In this document: piece after piece, positions 17,104 through 25,239 of the stretch
How positions within the stretch are numbered: the first letter of the stretch is position 1
Layout of the letters: each line of letters starts with the position of its first letter
Assembly (NCBI GenBank): GCA_937982505.1
Contig: CALJLV010000076.1
Location: forward strand, 1-53,478
Reading direction: 5' to 3'
Source: an uncultured Desulfobacteraceae bacterium
Lineage (GTDB): Bacteria > Desulfobacterota > Desulfobacteria > Desulfobacterales > UBA2174
DNA length: 53,478 bases
The notes under the pieces: model-generated
Seen by the model: only the letters and a program-made list of their open reading frames with translations
The model's database searches: none
Told to the model about the DNA's origin: nothing
Position numbers and translations under genes: made by a program

Positions 17104-18354
17104 ATGTCGAAGCCGCGGCCGGTCATTGTCGGTATGGATGCCGTTTCCCCCCTGGGGCTGGACCTGGAGGTCCAGTGGCAGCGGGCGCTCGAAGGCCGCA
17201 GCGGAGTGGGGCCGTTGACCCGCTTTCCTCTGGCGCCTGGATTTCCGGTCGCCATCGCCGGCCAGGTGGCCCCCATCGATCATCTCGATTATCCGTTTCT
17301 CAAGCCCCGGGAGCAGGCGCGCTGGATTTCGCCGATCTTCAAGTATGCCCTGCTCACCGTGACCCGGGCCCTGGCCGATAGCGGCATCCAGATCACCCCG
17401 GACCTGGCGCCCCGGGTGGCGGTGACCTTCAGCTCGGCCATCGGCGGCCTGGATGCCGTCCTGGCCGCCGACCGGCGCCTCATGGGCCAGGGCCGCCTGC
17501 CCGCCCCGGCCGTGCCCCCCAACGCCTGCATCAACATGGTCGGCGGCCGGGTCTCTATGCATACCGGGGCCACCGGGCCCATCAGCGCCACCGTCACGGC
17601 CTGCGCCACCGGGGCCACCTCCATGGCCGTTGGAGCCATGTGGATGGCCCAGGGCCTGGCGGATGTGGTTATCTGCGGGGCGGTGGATTTTCCCCTGGTG
17701 GAACCCATCGTGGCCGGATTTGCCACCATGGGGGGGGCCTACGTGCCGGCCGACGGCGCGGTCCCCGAGCCGCCCGAGGCCGCGAGTCGACCTTTTTCAC
17801 TGGGTCGACGGGGGTTTGTGGTCGCCGAGGGGGCGGCCTGCACCATCCTGGCGACCTCCGATTTCGCCCGGGCTCATGGCCTGCGCCAGGATATCGAACT
17901 GGCCGGCTGGGCCATGACCAGCGATGCCCATCACTTTGTGGCGCCCCACCTGCCCACCGTGGCCCGCTGCATGGCCGGGGCCCTGGCCGACGCCGGAATC
18001 GGGGTCCGGGACGTGGCCGCGGTCAACGCCCATGCAGCCTCCACACGGGCCGGGGATCTGGTGGAAGCCGAGGCGCTGAGGCAGGTTTTTTCAGGGCGGG
18101 TGCCGCCGGTCACGGCCAACAAGTCGCTCATCGGCCACGCCATGGGGGCTTCGAGCGCCATCGAGACCGTCCTGGCGGTCCAGGCCATGCGGGCCGGGCG
18201 CCTGCCCCCGACCCTCAACCACCGCCGGGACCCGGCCATCGGCCTCGAGGGCCTCAGCGCAGCGGCCCGCATCCTGGATCAGCCCGTGGTGCTCAAGAAC
18301 GCTTTCGGCTTCGGCGGCTGCAACACCTGCCTGGTGCTGCGGCGCAGGGCTTGA
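17104..18354 (+). CDS. Beta-ketoacyl-ACP synthase (second)
   Basis: 416 residues. The ATG follows a GAGGGAAGCC purine tract 24 bases after the radical SAM gene. Catalytic residues are Cys167 (VTACATG), His310 (NAHAAST, where HGT is usual), Lys340 and His345 (NKSLIGHAMGA), with FGFGGCN near the end. It is FabF-like and expected to condense malonyl-ACP with the growing chain. The active-site sequence differs from both other ketosynthases, so the three probably act at different steps or chain lengths. Confidence 0.88.
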   Translation: MSKPRPVIVGMDAVSPLGLDLEVQWQRALEGRSGVGPLTRFPLAPGFPVAIAGQVAPIDHLDYPFLKPREQARWISPIFKYALLTVTRALADSGIQITPDLAPRVAVTFSSAIGGLDAVLAADRRLMGQGRLPAPAVPPNACINMVGGRVSMHTGATGPISATVTACATGATSMAVGAMWMAQGLADVVICGAVDFPLVEPIVAGFATMGGAYVPADGAVPEPPEAASRPFSLGRRGFVVAEGAACTILATSDFARAHGLRQDIELAGWAMTSDAHHFVAPHLPTVARCMAGALADAGIGVRDVAAVNAHAASTRAGDLVEAEALRQVFSGRVPPVTANKSLIGHAMGASSAIETVLAVQAMRAGRLPPTLNHRRDPAIGLEGLSAAARILDQPVVLKNAFGFGGCNTCLVLRRRA

Positions 18355-18420
18355 ATGGATGCATCGATTTCCACCCGGACAGGGAAAGACAGTATCCTAT
18401 GAATGATGAAGCCATGGCTT

Positions 18421-18448
18421 GGAATTTGGAATTTGGAATTTGGAATCT
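18421..18448 (+). repeat. Four heptamer repeats (GGAATTT) upstream of the third ketosynthase
   Basis: GGAATTT occurs three times in a row, followed by GGAATCT. This is markedly AT-rich against its surroundings and sits 19 bases ahead of the ketosynthase start. It is in frame with an upstream ATG (18419), so it could be misread as coding. It may be a polymorphic simple repeat; a regulatory effect is only a possibility. Confidence 0.7.
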
Positions 18449-18466
18449 TTTTTCGGCGGCAGGCCC

Positions 18467-19732
18467 ATGCGCGCCCCTTTGAACAGACGGGTCTTCGTGG
18501 TGGGCTACGACGCCGCCACCTGCCTGGGCAGCGAGTTTAACGCCACCTGGGAACGGGCGGCCGCCGGCGAGACCGGCTTTTCACGGCTGACCCGCTGCCG
18601 GGTCGAAAGCCGCAGCAACGTGGTGGGCGAGATTCCCGGCTGGCCCCCCGAGAACCCGGATTTCATCGACCGCCGCGACGCCCACAACTGGAACGCGGCC
18701 TACGTCCTGTTGACCATGGCGCTCTGCCAGCGGGCCTTGCAGCATGCCGGGCTGGTCATCGATGCCGGCATCGGGGCGCGCACCGCCTGCCTGGTGGGCT
18801 CGGCCCTCAACGGCACGGATGCTTTTCGCACGGCCATGAACAACTACCGCCACCAGGGGCCCACCAAGGTGAGCCCCTATCTGCTGCCCAACCTGTGCGC
18901 CAACCTGCCGGCGGGAAAAGCCGGGATGCGGCTGGGGTTTACCGGACCGATCTTCTCGCCCCAGGGAGCCTGCGCCTCGGGCAATCACGCCATCGGCCTG
19001 GGGGCCCGCATGATCCGTGACGGGGACTGCGATGTCGTCCTGGCCGGCGGGGTGGACACCTGTCTGGTGCCGGAGATTATCCAGGGATTCGCCAACATGT
19101 GGGCCACCCTCAAGGTGGGCCCCCAGGACCGGGCCTTTGCCGATCCGCGCCAGGCCTCGCGGCCCTTCAGCCTCGACCGGCGCGGGATCGTGCTGGCCGA
19201 AGGCGGGGCCGTCCTGGTGCTGGCCGCCGGCGAGATGCTCCAGCCCTTGGGCCTGACCCCGCGGGCCGAGGTCCTGGGGGTCGGCTGGACCTCTGACGCC
19301 CACCATTTCACTCTGCCCAACCCGGCCACCATTGTACGGGCGATGCGCGAGGCCCTGGAAGACGCCGGCCTCAGGCCCGCCGACATCGACTATGTCAATG
19401 CCCACGGGACTTCCACCCCCAAGGGCGACGCTCTCGAGGTGACCTGCCTGCGCGACGTTTTCGGCCCGCATCTGAAAGGGTTGCCCGTGTCGTCGAACAA
19501 ATCCCAGATCGGCCATACCCTGGGGGCCGCGGCGGCCGTGGAAGCGGCCCTGGCCATCGAAGGGATGCACCGGGGCCTGATCCTGCCGACCGCCAACCAT
19601 ATCCCCGATCCAGCCCTGGCGGACGTGGACGTGGTGCCCAACCAGGCCCGGCGCCAGGGGTATGAACTGTGCCTGTCCAACGCCTTCGGGTTCGGCGGGA
19701 CCAACTGCTGCATCGTGCTGCGCGGGGTTTGA
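18467..19732 (+). CDS. Beta-ketoacyl-ACP synthase (third)
   Basis: 421 residues. ATG 18467 is chosen over 18419, since the earlier start would translate the heptamer repeat and the family begins near RRVFVVGYD. The residues are Cys169 (QGACASGNHA), His313 (NAHGTST), Lys345 and His350 (NKSQIGHTLGA), with FGFGGTN at the end. It is a canonical FabF/KAS-II-like condensing enzyme. The thioesterase gene begins after one base. Three active ketosynthases plus a CLF-like half in one locus resembles aryl-polyene and related long-polyene systems. Confidence 0.88.
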   Translation: MRAPLNRRVFVVGYDAATCLGSEFNATWERAAAGETGFSRLTRCRVESRSNVVGEIPGWPPENPDFIDRRDAHNWNAAYVLLTMALCQRALQHAGLVIDAGIGARTACLVGSALNGTDAFRTAMNNYRHQGPTKVSPYLLPNLCANLPAGKAGMRLGFTGPIFSPQGACASGNHAIGLGARMIRDGDCDVVLAGGVDTCLVPEIIQGFANMWATLKVGPQDRAFADPRQASRPFSLDRRGIVLAEGGAVLVLAAGEMLQPLGLTPRAEVLGVGWTSDAHHFTLPNPATIVRAMREALEDAGLRPADIDYVNAHGTSTPKGDALEVTCLRDVFGPHLKGLPVSSNKSQIGHTLGAAAAVEAALAIEGMHRGLILPTANHIPDPALADVDVVPNQARRQGYELCLSNAFGFGGTNCCIVLRGV

Positions 19733-19733
19733 G

Positions 19734-20213
19734 ATGAAGCCCAAGCCTTTTGCACCGGAGGTCCTGGACGGCGATCCGCGCTTCGTGCGCGAGCGCCACA
19801 GTGGTCTTGTGTATCACCGCTGCCGGCAGCGGGTGCTTTACGCCGATACCGACCGCAGCCAGATGGTCTATCATGCCCACTATCTGCGCTACTTCGAGTA
19901 CGGCCGGGCCTCGCTGATGCGCGACAGGGCCTTTCCCTACCGCGAGATCGAAGAGGGCGGGTACCTCTATCCCATCTTCAAGGTCAGCGTCGACTACTAC
20001 CAGCCCCTCCACTACGACGATGCCTTCTGGATCTTTACCCGGCCGGCGCAACTGGAACGGGTGCGCTTGCAGTTCGACTACGCCATCGTGCGGGAAGCGG
20101 GGGGCGATCTGATTTGCCGCGGCATCACGCGTCACTGCGCCACGAACCGGGCCGGCACGCCGGTGGCCGTGGACCCCAAGACGATGCACCTATGGCAGCA
20201 CTTTCCCCGCTGA
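19734..20213 (+). CDS. Acyl-CoA/ACP thioesterase, 4HBT hotdog family
   Basis: 159 residues. ATG is one base after the ketosynthase stop. The 4HBT motif is visible: YADTDRSQMVYHAHYLRYFEYGR, with the catalytic Asp in the DTD segment, then FKVSVDYYQPLHYDD. It probably releases the finished chain as a free acid or passes it on. Similar small thioesterases occur in aryl-polyene clusters. It overlaps the following dehydratase gene by 22 bases. Confidence 0.85.
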   Translation: MKPKPFAPEVLDGDPRFVRERHSGLVYHRCRQRVLYADTDRSQMVYHAHYLRYFEYGRASLMRDRAFPYREIEEGGYLYPIFKVSVDYYQPLHYDDAFWIFTRPAQLERVRLQFDYAIVREAGGDLICRGITRHCATNRAGTPVAVDPKTMHLWQHFPR

Positions 20214-21055
20214 CCGCCGCCCTGGCGGCGCCGCCCTTTGCCGCCGACCACCACCTGGATGGGCGCCCCATCCTGCCGGCCGTGGAAGCCATGGAATGGC
20301 TGGCGGCCGCGGCCGCGGCCCGTTTTCCTGAGATCCGGGTCACCGATCTGACCGAGATCCGCTTCGACAAATTCCTTTTTCTGAATCCCGGCGGGGGACG
20401 CGTCCAGGCCGCCATGCGCCTGACGCCGCTGGCGCACGGCCGCCTGGACGCGGTCCTCGAAACCCGCCGCCAACTGTCCCGGGCGGGCCTGACGCGGGTC
20501 CTGACCCACGCGCGCATGATCTTCGGCGCCGGCGGCCAGACCCCGCCGCCGGCCCCGCCGCCGCTGCGGGGAGAGCTGAGGGCGGTGCCCGCCGAGGCGG
20601 TCTACCGCGAGTTGGTGCCTTTCGGCCCGGGATACCGCAACATCGTCGGCGATTTGATGATCGGCGCCCAAGGCGCCCTGGCGCGGGTCCGATCACCTTG
20701 CGGAGACGGGCGCCCGGCGGTCTTGGGGTCGCCTTACGTGCTGGACGCCGCCTTTCACGCGGCCTGCGTGTGGAGCCAGCGCCACGCCGGCACGGTGGCC
20801 TTTCCGGTGGGCCTGGACCGTCGTCGGATCTTCGATCCCGCCGATTGCGCCGGGACCTATCAGGTGCGGGTGGTTCCGGTTCCCGGGGCCGAAACGGATC
20901 TGCGATTCGACGTTTACATCCACGACGACAGGGGAAAGCCGCGGGAAGCCGCCTGGGGGGTGCGCATGCGGGATGTCTCCGGCGGGCGGCGGCGGCCCCC
21001 GGCCTGGATCGTCGAACAGACGGCCCTTCGGTCAGGCCCGCGGATGCCGCCCTGA
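20192..21055 (+). CDS. Stand-alone polyketide-synthase-type dehydratase (double hotdog)
   Basis: 287 residues from ATG 20192, inside the thioesterase 3' end. The N-terminal hotdog carries HxxxGxxxxP (His20, Gly24, Pro29 in HHLDGRPILP). The C-terminal hotdog has Asp185-AAF-His189 (YVLDAAFHA), matching the DxxxQ/H motif of modular PKS dehydratases. These are normally domains of large type I proteins; here one is free and sits with type II components. It would remove water from 3-hydroxyacyl chains, making it the third dehydratase of the cluster. The end of the protein is Arg/Pro-rich. No Shine-Dalgarno sequence is clear, so coupling with the thioesterase is likely. Confidence 0.75.
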   Translation: MAALSPLTAALAAPPFAADHHLDGRPILPAVEAMEWLAAAAAARFPEIRVTDLTEIRFDKFLFLNPGGGRVQAAMRLTPLAHGRLDAVLETRRQLSRAGLTRVLTHARMIFGAGGQTPPPAPPPLRGELRAVPAEAVYRELVPFGPGYRNIVGDLMIGAQGALARVRSPCGDGRPAVLGSPYVLDAAFHAACVWSQRHAGTVAFPVGLDRRRIFDPADCAGTYQVRVVPVPGAETDLRFDVYIHDDRGKPREAAWGVRMRDVSGGRRRPPAWIVEQTALRSGPRMPP

Positions 21056-21097
21056 CCCCGCAGAAAAGCGGCGCCGGCCGGGACCGCCAATCTTGGC

Positions 21098-21126
21098 TTG
21101 ACCGGTTTTGCCAAAGCCCCTATGAC
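21098..21126 (+). promoter_or_regulatory. Sigma-70-type promoter for the selenoprotein gene
   Basis: TTGACC (21098-21103), a 17-base spacer, TATGAC (21121-21126). It lies 49 bases before the ATG with no competing gene, so the oxidoreductase probably has its own promoter rather than reading from the acyl cluster. Confidence 0.55.
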
Positions 21127-21174
21127 AAACTGATTAGATTCTTCACTCAGACCCAACCATCGAGAGGAGGCTCA

Positions 21175-22530
21175 ATGAAATCCGGAGAAAAGCTTGTCAT
21201 CGTGGGGTGCAGCGGGGCCGGCGGCCCCTGCGCCATGCTGGCCAAGAAGCTGATGCCGAACGTCGACGTGACCGTGATTCGCAAAGAGGAATTTTTTATC
21301 GTCCGCTGAGCCCTGCCCCATGTCGTGGCCGGTCTGGCCGCGGAACAGTCCATCGTCGTTCCCGATCAGAATCTCAACAACCTGGGGGTCGAGGTGATCG
21401 TGGGCGACGCGGTGCAGGTGGACCCGGAACAGCGCAAGGTCTTTTTGGCCGACGGGCGCACCCTCGCCTACGACAAGCTTTTTCTGGCCACCGGCGCCAG
21501 CCCGGTGGTGCCGCCCATCGAGGGCCGGGATCTGGACGGCGTGCTGACCCTGCGGGGGCTGGCCTGCGCCTGCCGGATCAAGGAGGCCTTTGCGGCCCGC
21601 CAGCCCGGGCGGATCGTCTTCGTGGGGGCGGGCTTCATCACCCTGGAGGTGGCCTCCCTGCTGGCCGTCACGCATCCCGGCGCCCTGGAGATCACCATCG
21701 TCGAACTGATGGATCGGCCCCTGCCCCTGATGCTGGATTCCGAGATGGCCGCCCTGGTCCGGGAACACCTGGAAGAAAAGGGGCTTAAGGTCCTGACCGG
21801 CGAGCGGGTGGAGAAGATCCTGGGCCGGGACGGCAAGGTCGCCGGGGTGGCCCTGGCCTCCGGGGCCGAACTGCCGGCGGATCTGGTGTTGATGAACATC
21901 GGCACCCGGCCCAACACGGAGCTGGCCCAGGCGGCGGGACTGGCCATGGGCCGCTTTGGCATCCGGGTCAACCCCTACCAGGAGACCTCCGATCCGCATA
22001 TCCTGGCCGGGGGCGACTGCGTGGAAAAATTCCATTTCATCACCGGCAAGCCGGTTCCGGGGCAGCTGCGCGGGCCGGCGGTGATCCAGGGGCGGCTGGC
22101 GGCCAAGCGCCTGGCCGGCTACGCCATCCCCTTTCCGGGAGTCCTCAACGCCGGCGGATGCCAGTTTTTCGAGCGCGTGGCCACCTCCACGGGGTTGACC
22201 GAGGCCGAAGCGGCCCGGGAGGGCTTCGAGACCGTGACGGCCACGGTGGATTCGCGCAGCAAGCACGGGATGATCCCGGGGGTGCAGCCCTGGCGCATCA
22301 AGCTGGTCTTCGACAAAAACAGCCGCAGGCTCATCGGCGGCCAGATCGTGGCCCACTCCGTGGCCTCGGCCAAATCCATCGATACGGTCAACGCGCTGAT
22401 CTGGGGCGGCAAGACCATCGAGGATCTCACCACCCACATGTGCGCCTGCAACCCGGACATCTCCTCGGAGCCGAGCCTGGAGCCGATTTCCGTGGCCGCC
22501 GAGCAGGCCCTGCAAAAGCTGCGGGGGTAA
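21175..22530 (+). CDS. Selenocysteine-containing FAD-dependent NADH oxidase / CoA-disulfide reductase-like protein
   Basis: 451 residues when the in-frame TGA at 21307-21309 is read as selenocysteine (residue 45). Frame and homology continue unbroken across it: FFIVR-U-ALPHVVAG, where family members have a redox Cys followed by a similar small/Leu-Pro segment. ATG 21175 has GAGGAGG upstream. FAD binding is at VIVGCSGAGG (8-17), NADH binding near IVFVGAGFITLE, then the second FAD motif (ILAGGDC) and the dimerisation domain with PWRIKLVFDKNSR. Expected substrates are CoA disulfides, persulfides or O2/H2O2 with NAD(P)H. A SECIS hairpin follows the TGA. If Sec is not decoded, only a 44-residue fragment would be made. 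SelA, SelB, SelC and SelD are not in this window. Confidence 0.88.
21324..21342 (+). promoter_or_regulatory. Bacterial SECIS element
   Basis: A 7-bp stem (21324-21330 with 21336-21342, one G-T pair) carries the five-base loop GGTCT. This loop is the same as the top of the E. coli fdhF SECIS as I recall it, and it begins 22 bases after the last base of the TGA, close to fdhF spacing. It would recruit SelB to insert Sec. Confidence 0.8.
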
Positions 22531-22535
22531 GCGCC

Positions 22536-22568
22536 AAAGCCGGCGCGGGGGACGGCCGGCCGGGCTTT
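22536..22568. terminator. Possible shared terminator of the convergent selenoprotein and trp genes
   Basis: AAAGCC (22536-22541) pairs with GGCTTT (22563-22568), with GC-rich sequence between, in the short gap of convergent genes. A-rich and T-rich ends on both strands fit a bidirectional terminator, but the inner stem is irregular. Confidence 0.4.
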
Positions 22569-23274
22569 AAAGGACGGTGAAAACGGGCCGGCGGCCTTCC
22601 GGATGGACTTGCCCCGCGGTCCGGATGAAGGCCGCCACCCGCTCCAGGTTCTTGCGGCCCGGTGCGTCTTCCACCCCGCTGCTTACATCCACCGCGTCCG
22701 GGGCCGCGGCCGTGATCGCCGCGACGAGGTTGTCGGGGCGCAACCCGCCGGCCAGGATCAATGGCGCGCGCCGGTCGATCCCGCGGGCCTCGGACCAGTG
22801 CCAGACCTCGGCGTTGCCCCCGGGCAGCCGGCCCCGGCCGCATTCCACCAGAAAGGCGTCCGGCGCGTAGGCCGCGGCGGCTTCGAACCCGGGCGGCCGG
22901 GCGGCGAACAGGGCCTTGATGACCCGCAGACCGGCCTCCCGGAGCGCCGCGACGGTTCGAGGGGTTTCTTTTCCGTGGAGCTGGACCCCGGTCAGGCCGC
23001 AGCACCGGGCGAGGTCCAGAACGGCCGCGGGGGTGGCATCCACGAAAACCCCGATCCGCGCCACGTCCGGCGGCACAGCGGCGCAGATCGCCGCGGCCTG
23101 CTCGGGGCTCAGGCAGCGCGGGCTGCGGGGATAGAAGATCATGCCCACGGCATGGGCGCCCAGCGCGGCGCAGGCCGCGGCTTCATCGGGACGGGTCAGG
23201 CCGCAGATCTTGATCTGGACCCCCGGCAGTGGCGGCCGGGACTGGTCCTGGGCGCGGGAAGGGACGGGATTCAG
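22567..23274 (-). CDS. trpF: Phosphoribosylanthranilate isomerase, non-ATG start
   Basis: Isomerises phosphoribosylanthranilate to CdRP in Trp synthesis. The catalytic Cys motif KICGLTRP and the later Asp region (VFVDATP), LQLHGKE-like (VQLHGKE), LAGGL and DVSSGVE motifs are all present. The motif KICGLT lies upstream of the first GTG (23148). Between it and the previous in-frame stop there is no ATG, GTG or TTG. The best start is CTG 23274, which overlaps the trpC stop (CTGA) and has GAGGAG 5 bases upstream; it gives 235 residues. CTG 23229 would give the usual short N-terminus but has no Shine-Dalgarno. A sequencing error remains possible. Last gene of the operon seen here. Confidence 0.85.
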   Translation of the reverse strand: MNPVPSRAQDQSRPPLPGVQIKICGLTRPDEAAACAALGAHAVGMIFYPRSPRCLSPEQAAAICAAVPPDVARIGVFVDATPAAVLDLARCCGLTGVQLHGKETPRTVAALREAGLRVIKALFAARPPGFEAAAAYAPDAFLVECGRGRLPGGNAEVWHWSEARGIDRRAPLILAGGLRPDNLVAAITAAAPDAVDVSSGVEDAPGRKNLERVAAFIRTAGQVHPEGRRPVFTVL

Positions 23275-24095
23275 TGCCGCTCCTCGCGGCGCCGGCCCGC
23301 CGCATCCACCCCCCGCAGTTCGCGCAGCATCCGGGTCGGATCCTCGGCGCAGACCAGACGTTCACCCACCAGAAAATTGAAGATGCCCGCGCGCAGGTTG
23401 CGCGCCACGTCCTGGCGGCCGCCGATTCCGCTGGCGGCCACGGGGATCTGTCCGGCCTGCATGCGCGCGGCGATGGCCGGGGCCGTGTCGAGGTCGGTGG
23501 CGAAGGTCTGCAGATCGCGGTTGTTGATGCCGATCAGCCGCGCTCCGGCGGCGCTGGCGGTGGACAGATCCGCCAGGGTGTGCACCTCCACCAGGGCTTC
23601 CAGCCGCAGGGCGGCACAGAGGGCCAGCATCCGCTGGAGGGTGGGCAGGTCCAGGATCCTGGCGATCAGCAGCACCGCATCGGCCCCGTGGGCCGCCGCT
23701 TCGACGATCTGATAGGGCGACACCACAAAATCCTTGCGCAGCACCGGCAGCCGGCAGGCGTTGCGGGCCGCCTCCAGATCGGCCAGGGACCCGCCAAAGA
23801 AGGGGCCGTCGGTGAGAACCGAAAGGGCCGCCGCGCCGCCGGCCTGGTAGCGCCGGGCCAGATGGGCCGGGTCCAGGTCGGGGGCCAGGTCTCCCCGGGA
23901 AGGGCTGCGGCGCTTGATTTCAGCGATGATGTTGGCCTCGCCTTGACGGGGGCGCTCCAGGCGGCGGACCAGGGAGCGATACGACCGCCGGGCCCGGGCC
24001 CGGGCCCTCAGGGTTTCCTCGGGGACACGTTCCCGGTTTCGCGCCACCTCGGCCTGTTTGCTTTCCACGATCCGTGACAGGATGTCTGCGGGCAT
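23271..24095 (-). CDS. trpC: Indole-3-glycerol phosphate synthase
   Basis: 274 residues. It converts CdRP to indole-3-glycerol phosphate. Characteristic segments are AEIKRRSPSRGDL (substrate-binding Lys and Ser-Pro-Ser), LSVLTDGPFFGGS, LRKDFVVSPYQI, ALVEVHTLADL, IGINNRDLQTF and ASGIGG, all in the order of the TIM barrel. ATG 24095 has AGGAA 8 bases upstream. A 124-base gap separates it from trpD without any visible gene. Its stop overlaps the trpF start. Confidence 0.95.
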   Translation of the reverse strand: MPADILSRIVESKQAEVARNRERVPEETLRARARARRSYRSLVRRLERPRQGEANIIAEIKRRSPSRGDLAPDLDPAHLARRYQAGGAAALSVLTDGPFFGGSLADLEAARNACRLPVLRKDFVVSPYQIVEAAAHGADAVLLIARILDLPTLQRMLALCAALRLEALVEVHTLADLSTASAAGARLIGINNRDLQTFATDLDTAPAIAARMQAGQIPVAASGIGGRQDVARNLRAGIFNFLVGERLVCAEDPTRMLRELRGVDAAGRRREERH

Positions 24096-24219
24096 GTCGG
24101 AGGTTCCTCGCTATCTGGTAGTAGAGACGTCACAGAGCAGGCTCGATGGGCGCCGGGTCGCAAGGCCGCGATCCGCGGGTGCCCGGCAATCTGAATCCAG
24201 CCGGGAGCGGTGCGTTGCG

Positions 24220-25236
24220 CTAAGGGCTGTCCCGGCTGTAGCGCACCAGGGCCTCCAGCTTGGCGCGGGCGGCCCCCGTGTCGATGGCCGCGGCCGCCTG
24301 GATCACCCCCTCTTCCAGGCGCTGGGCCCGGCCGGCGCAGACCAGGGCCGCCGAGGCGTTGAGCAGTACCACGTTGCGCCGGGGACCGGCCTCCCCGTCC
24401 AGCACGGCCCGGGTGATGGCGGCGTTCTGGGCGGGAATCCCGCCGGCCAGGGCCTCGGGATCGGCCATTTCGTCGAAGTACTGCTCGGGATAGATCTCGT
24501 AGGTGCGGATCCGCCCGTCGGCCAGTTCCGAAACCCGCGTGGGGGCGCAGACCGAGATCTCGTCGAGCCCGTCATGGCCGTGGACCACCATGGCTCGCCG
24601 GGCCCCGAGAAGCCGCAGGGCCTGGGCGAACATTTCCGTCAGTTCCGGAGCGAAGACCCCCAGCAGCTGGCAGTTGGCCGCCGCCGGGTTGGTCAGGGGC
24701 CCGAGCATGTTGAAGATGCTGCGCAGGCCCACTTCCTTTCTGGCCCGCATGGCATGCTTCATGGCGCCGTGAAACAGCGGCGCGAACAGGAAGCCAATCC
24801 CGATTTCGCGCACCGCTTCTTCCACCCGTTCGGGGGGGGTGTCGAGGTTGACGCCCAGGGCCTCGAGCACATCGGCGCTGCCGCACTGGCTGGATACCGA
24901 GCGGTTGCCGTGCTTGGCCACCGTTACCCCGGCCCCGGCCACCACGAAGGCCGTGGTGGTGGAGATGTTGAAGGTGCCGGCCCCGTCGCCCCCCGTGCCG
25001 CAGGTGTCCACCACCGTGTCGGCGCCGGTCTGGATGCGCATGGCCTTGCGGCGCATGGCCTGGGCCGCGCCGGCCAGTTCGGCGAAGGTCTCCCCCTTGG
25101 TGGCCAGGGCCCCCATGAAGGCGCCGATCTGGGCGTCGGTGGTCCGGCCCGCGAAAATGGCCGTCACCATCTCGGCCATGGCCTCCTGGGTGAGGTCCTG
25201 GCGGCTTACGATCTGGCGCAGATGCGTTTTGAACAT
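24220..25236 (-). CDS. trpD: Anthranilate phosphoribosyltransferase
   Basis: 338 residues. It transfers phosphoribose from PRPP to anthranilate. The DTCGTGGDG glycine-rich PRPP loop, NISTTTAFVVAGAGV, KHGNRSVSS (usually AVSS) and the substrate region FAPLFHGAMKH are present. The start lies three bases after the trpG stop, so the two form an unfused TrpG and TrpD pair. Confidence 0.95.
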   Translation of the reverse strand: MFKTHLRQIVSRQDLTQEAMAEMVTAIFAGRTTDAQIGAFMGALATKGETFAELAGAAQAMRRKAMRIQTGADTVVDTCGTGGDGAGTFNISTTTAFVVAGAGVTVAKHGNRSVSSQCGSADVLEALGVNLDTPPERVEEAVREIGIGFLFAPLFHGAMKHAMRARKEVGLRSIFNMLGPLTNPAAANCQLLGVFAPELTEMFAQALRLLGARRAMVVHGHDGLDEISVCAPTRVSELADGRIRTYEIYPEQYFDEMADPEALAGGIPAQNAAITRAVLDGEAGPRRNVVLLNASAALVCAGRAQRLEEGVIQAAAAIDTGAARAKLEALVRYSRDSP

Positions 25237-25239
25237 GGT

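Noticed and set aside
18419..18466. ATG 18419 as the third ketosynthase start
   Set aside because: It would translate the simple repeat; the family begins near ATG 18467.
21307..21309. TGA as a nonsense mutation making a pseudogene
   Set aside because: It falls on the redox Cys position, the frame is clean on both sides, and a SECIS-like hairpin follows.
23146..23148. GTG 23148 as the trpF start
   Set aside because: It would remove the catalytic Cys motif KICGLT and the first barrel strand.
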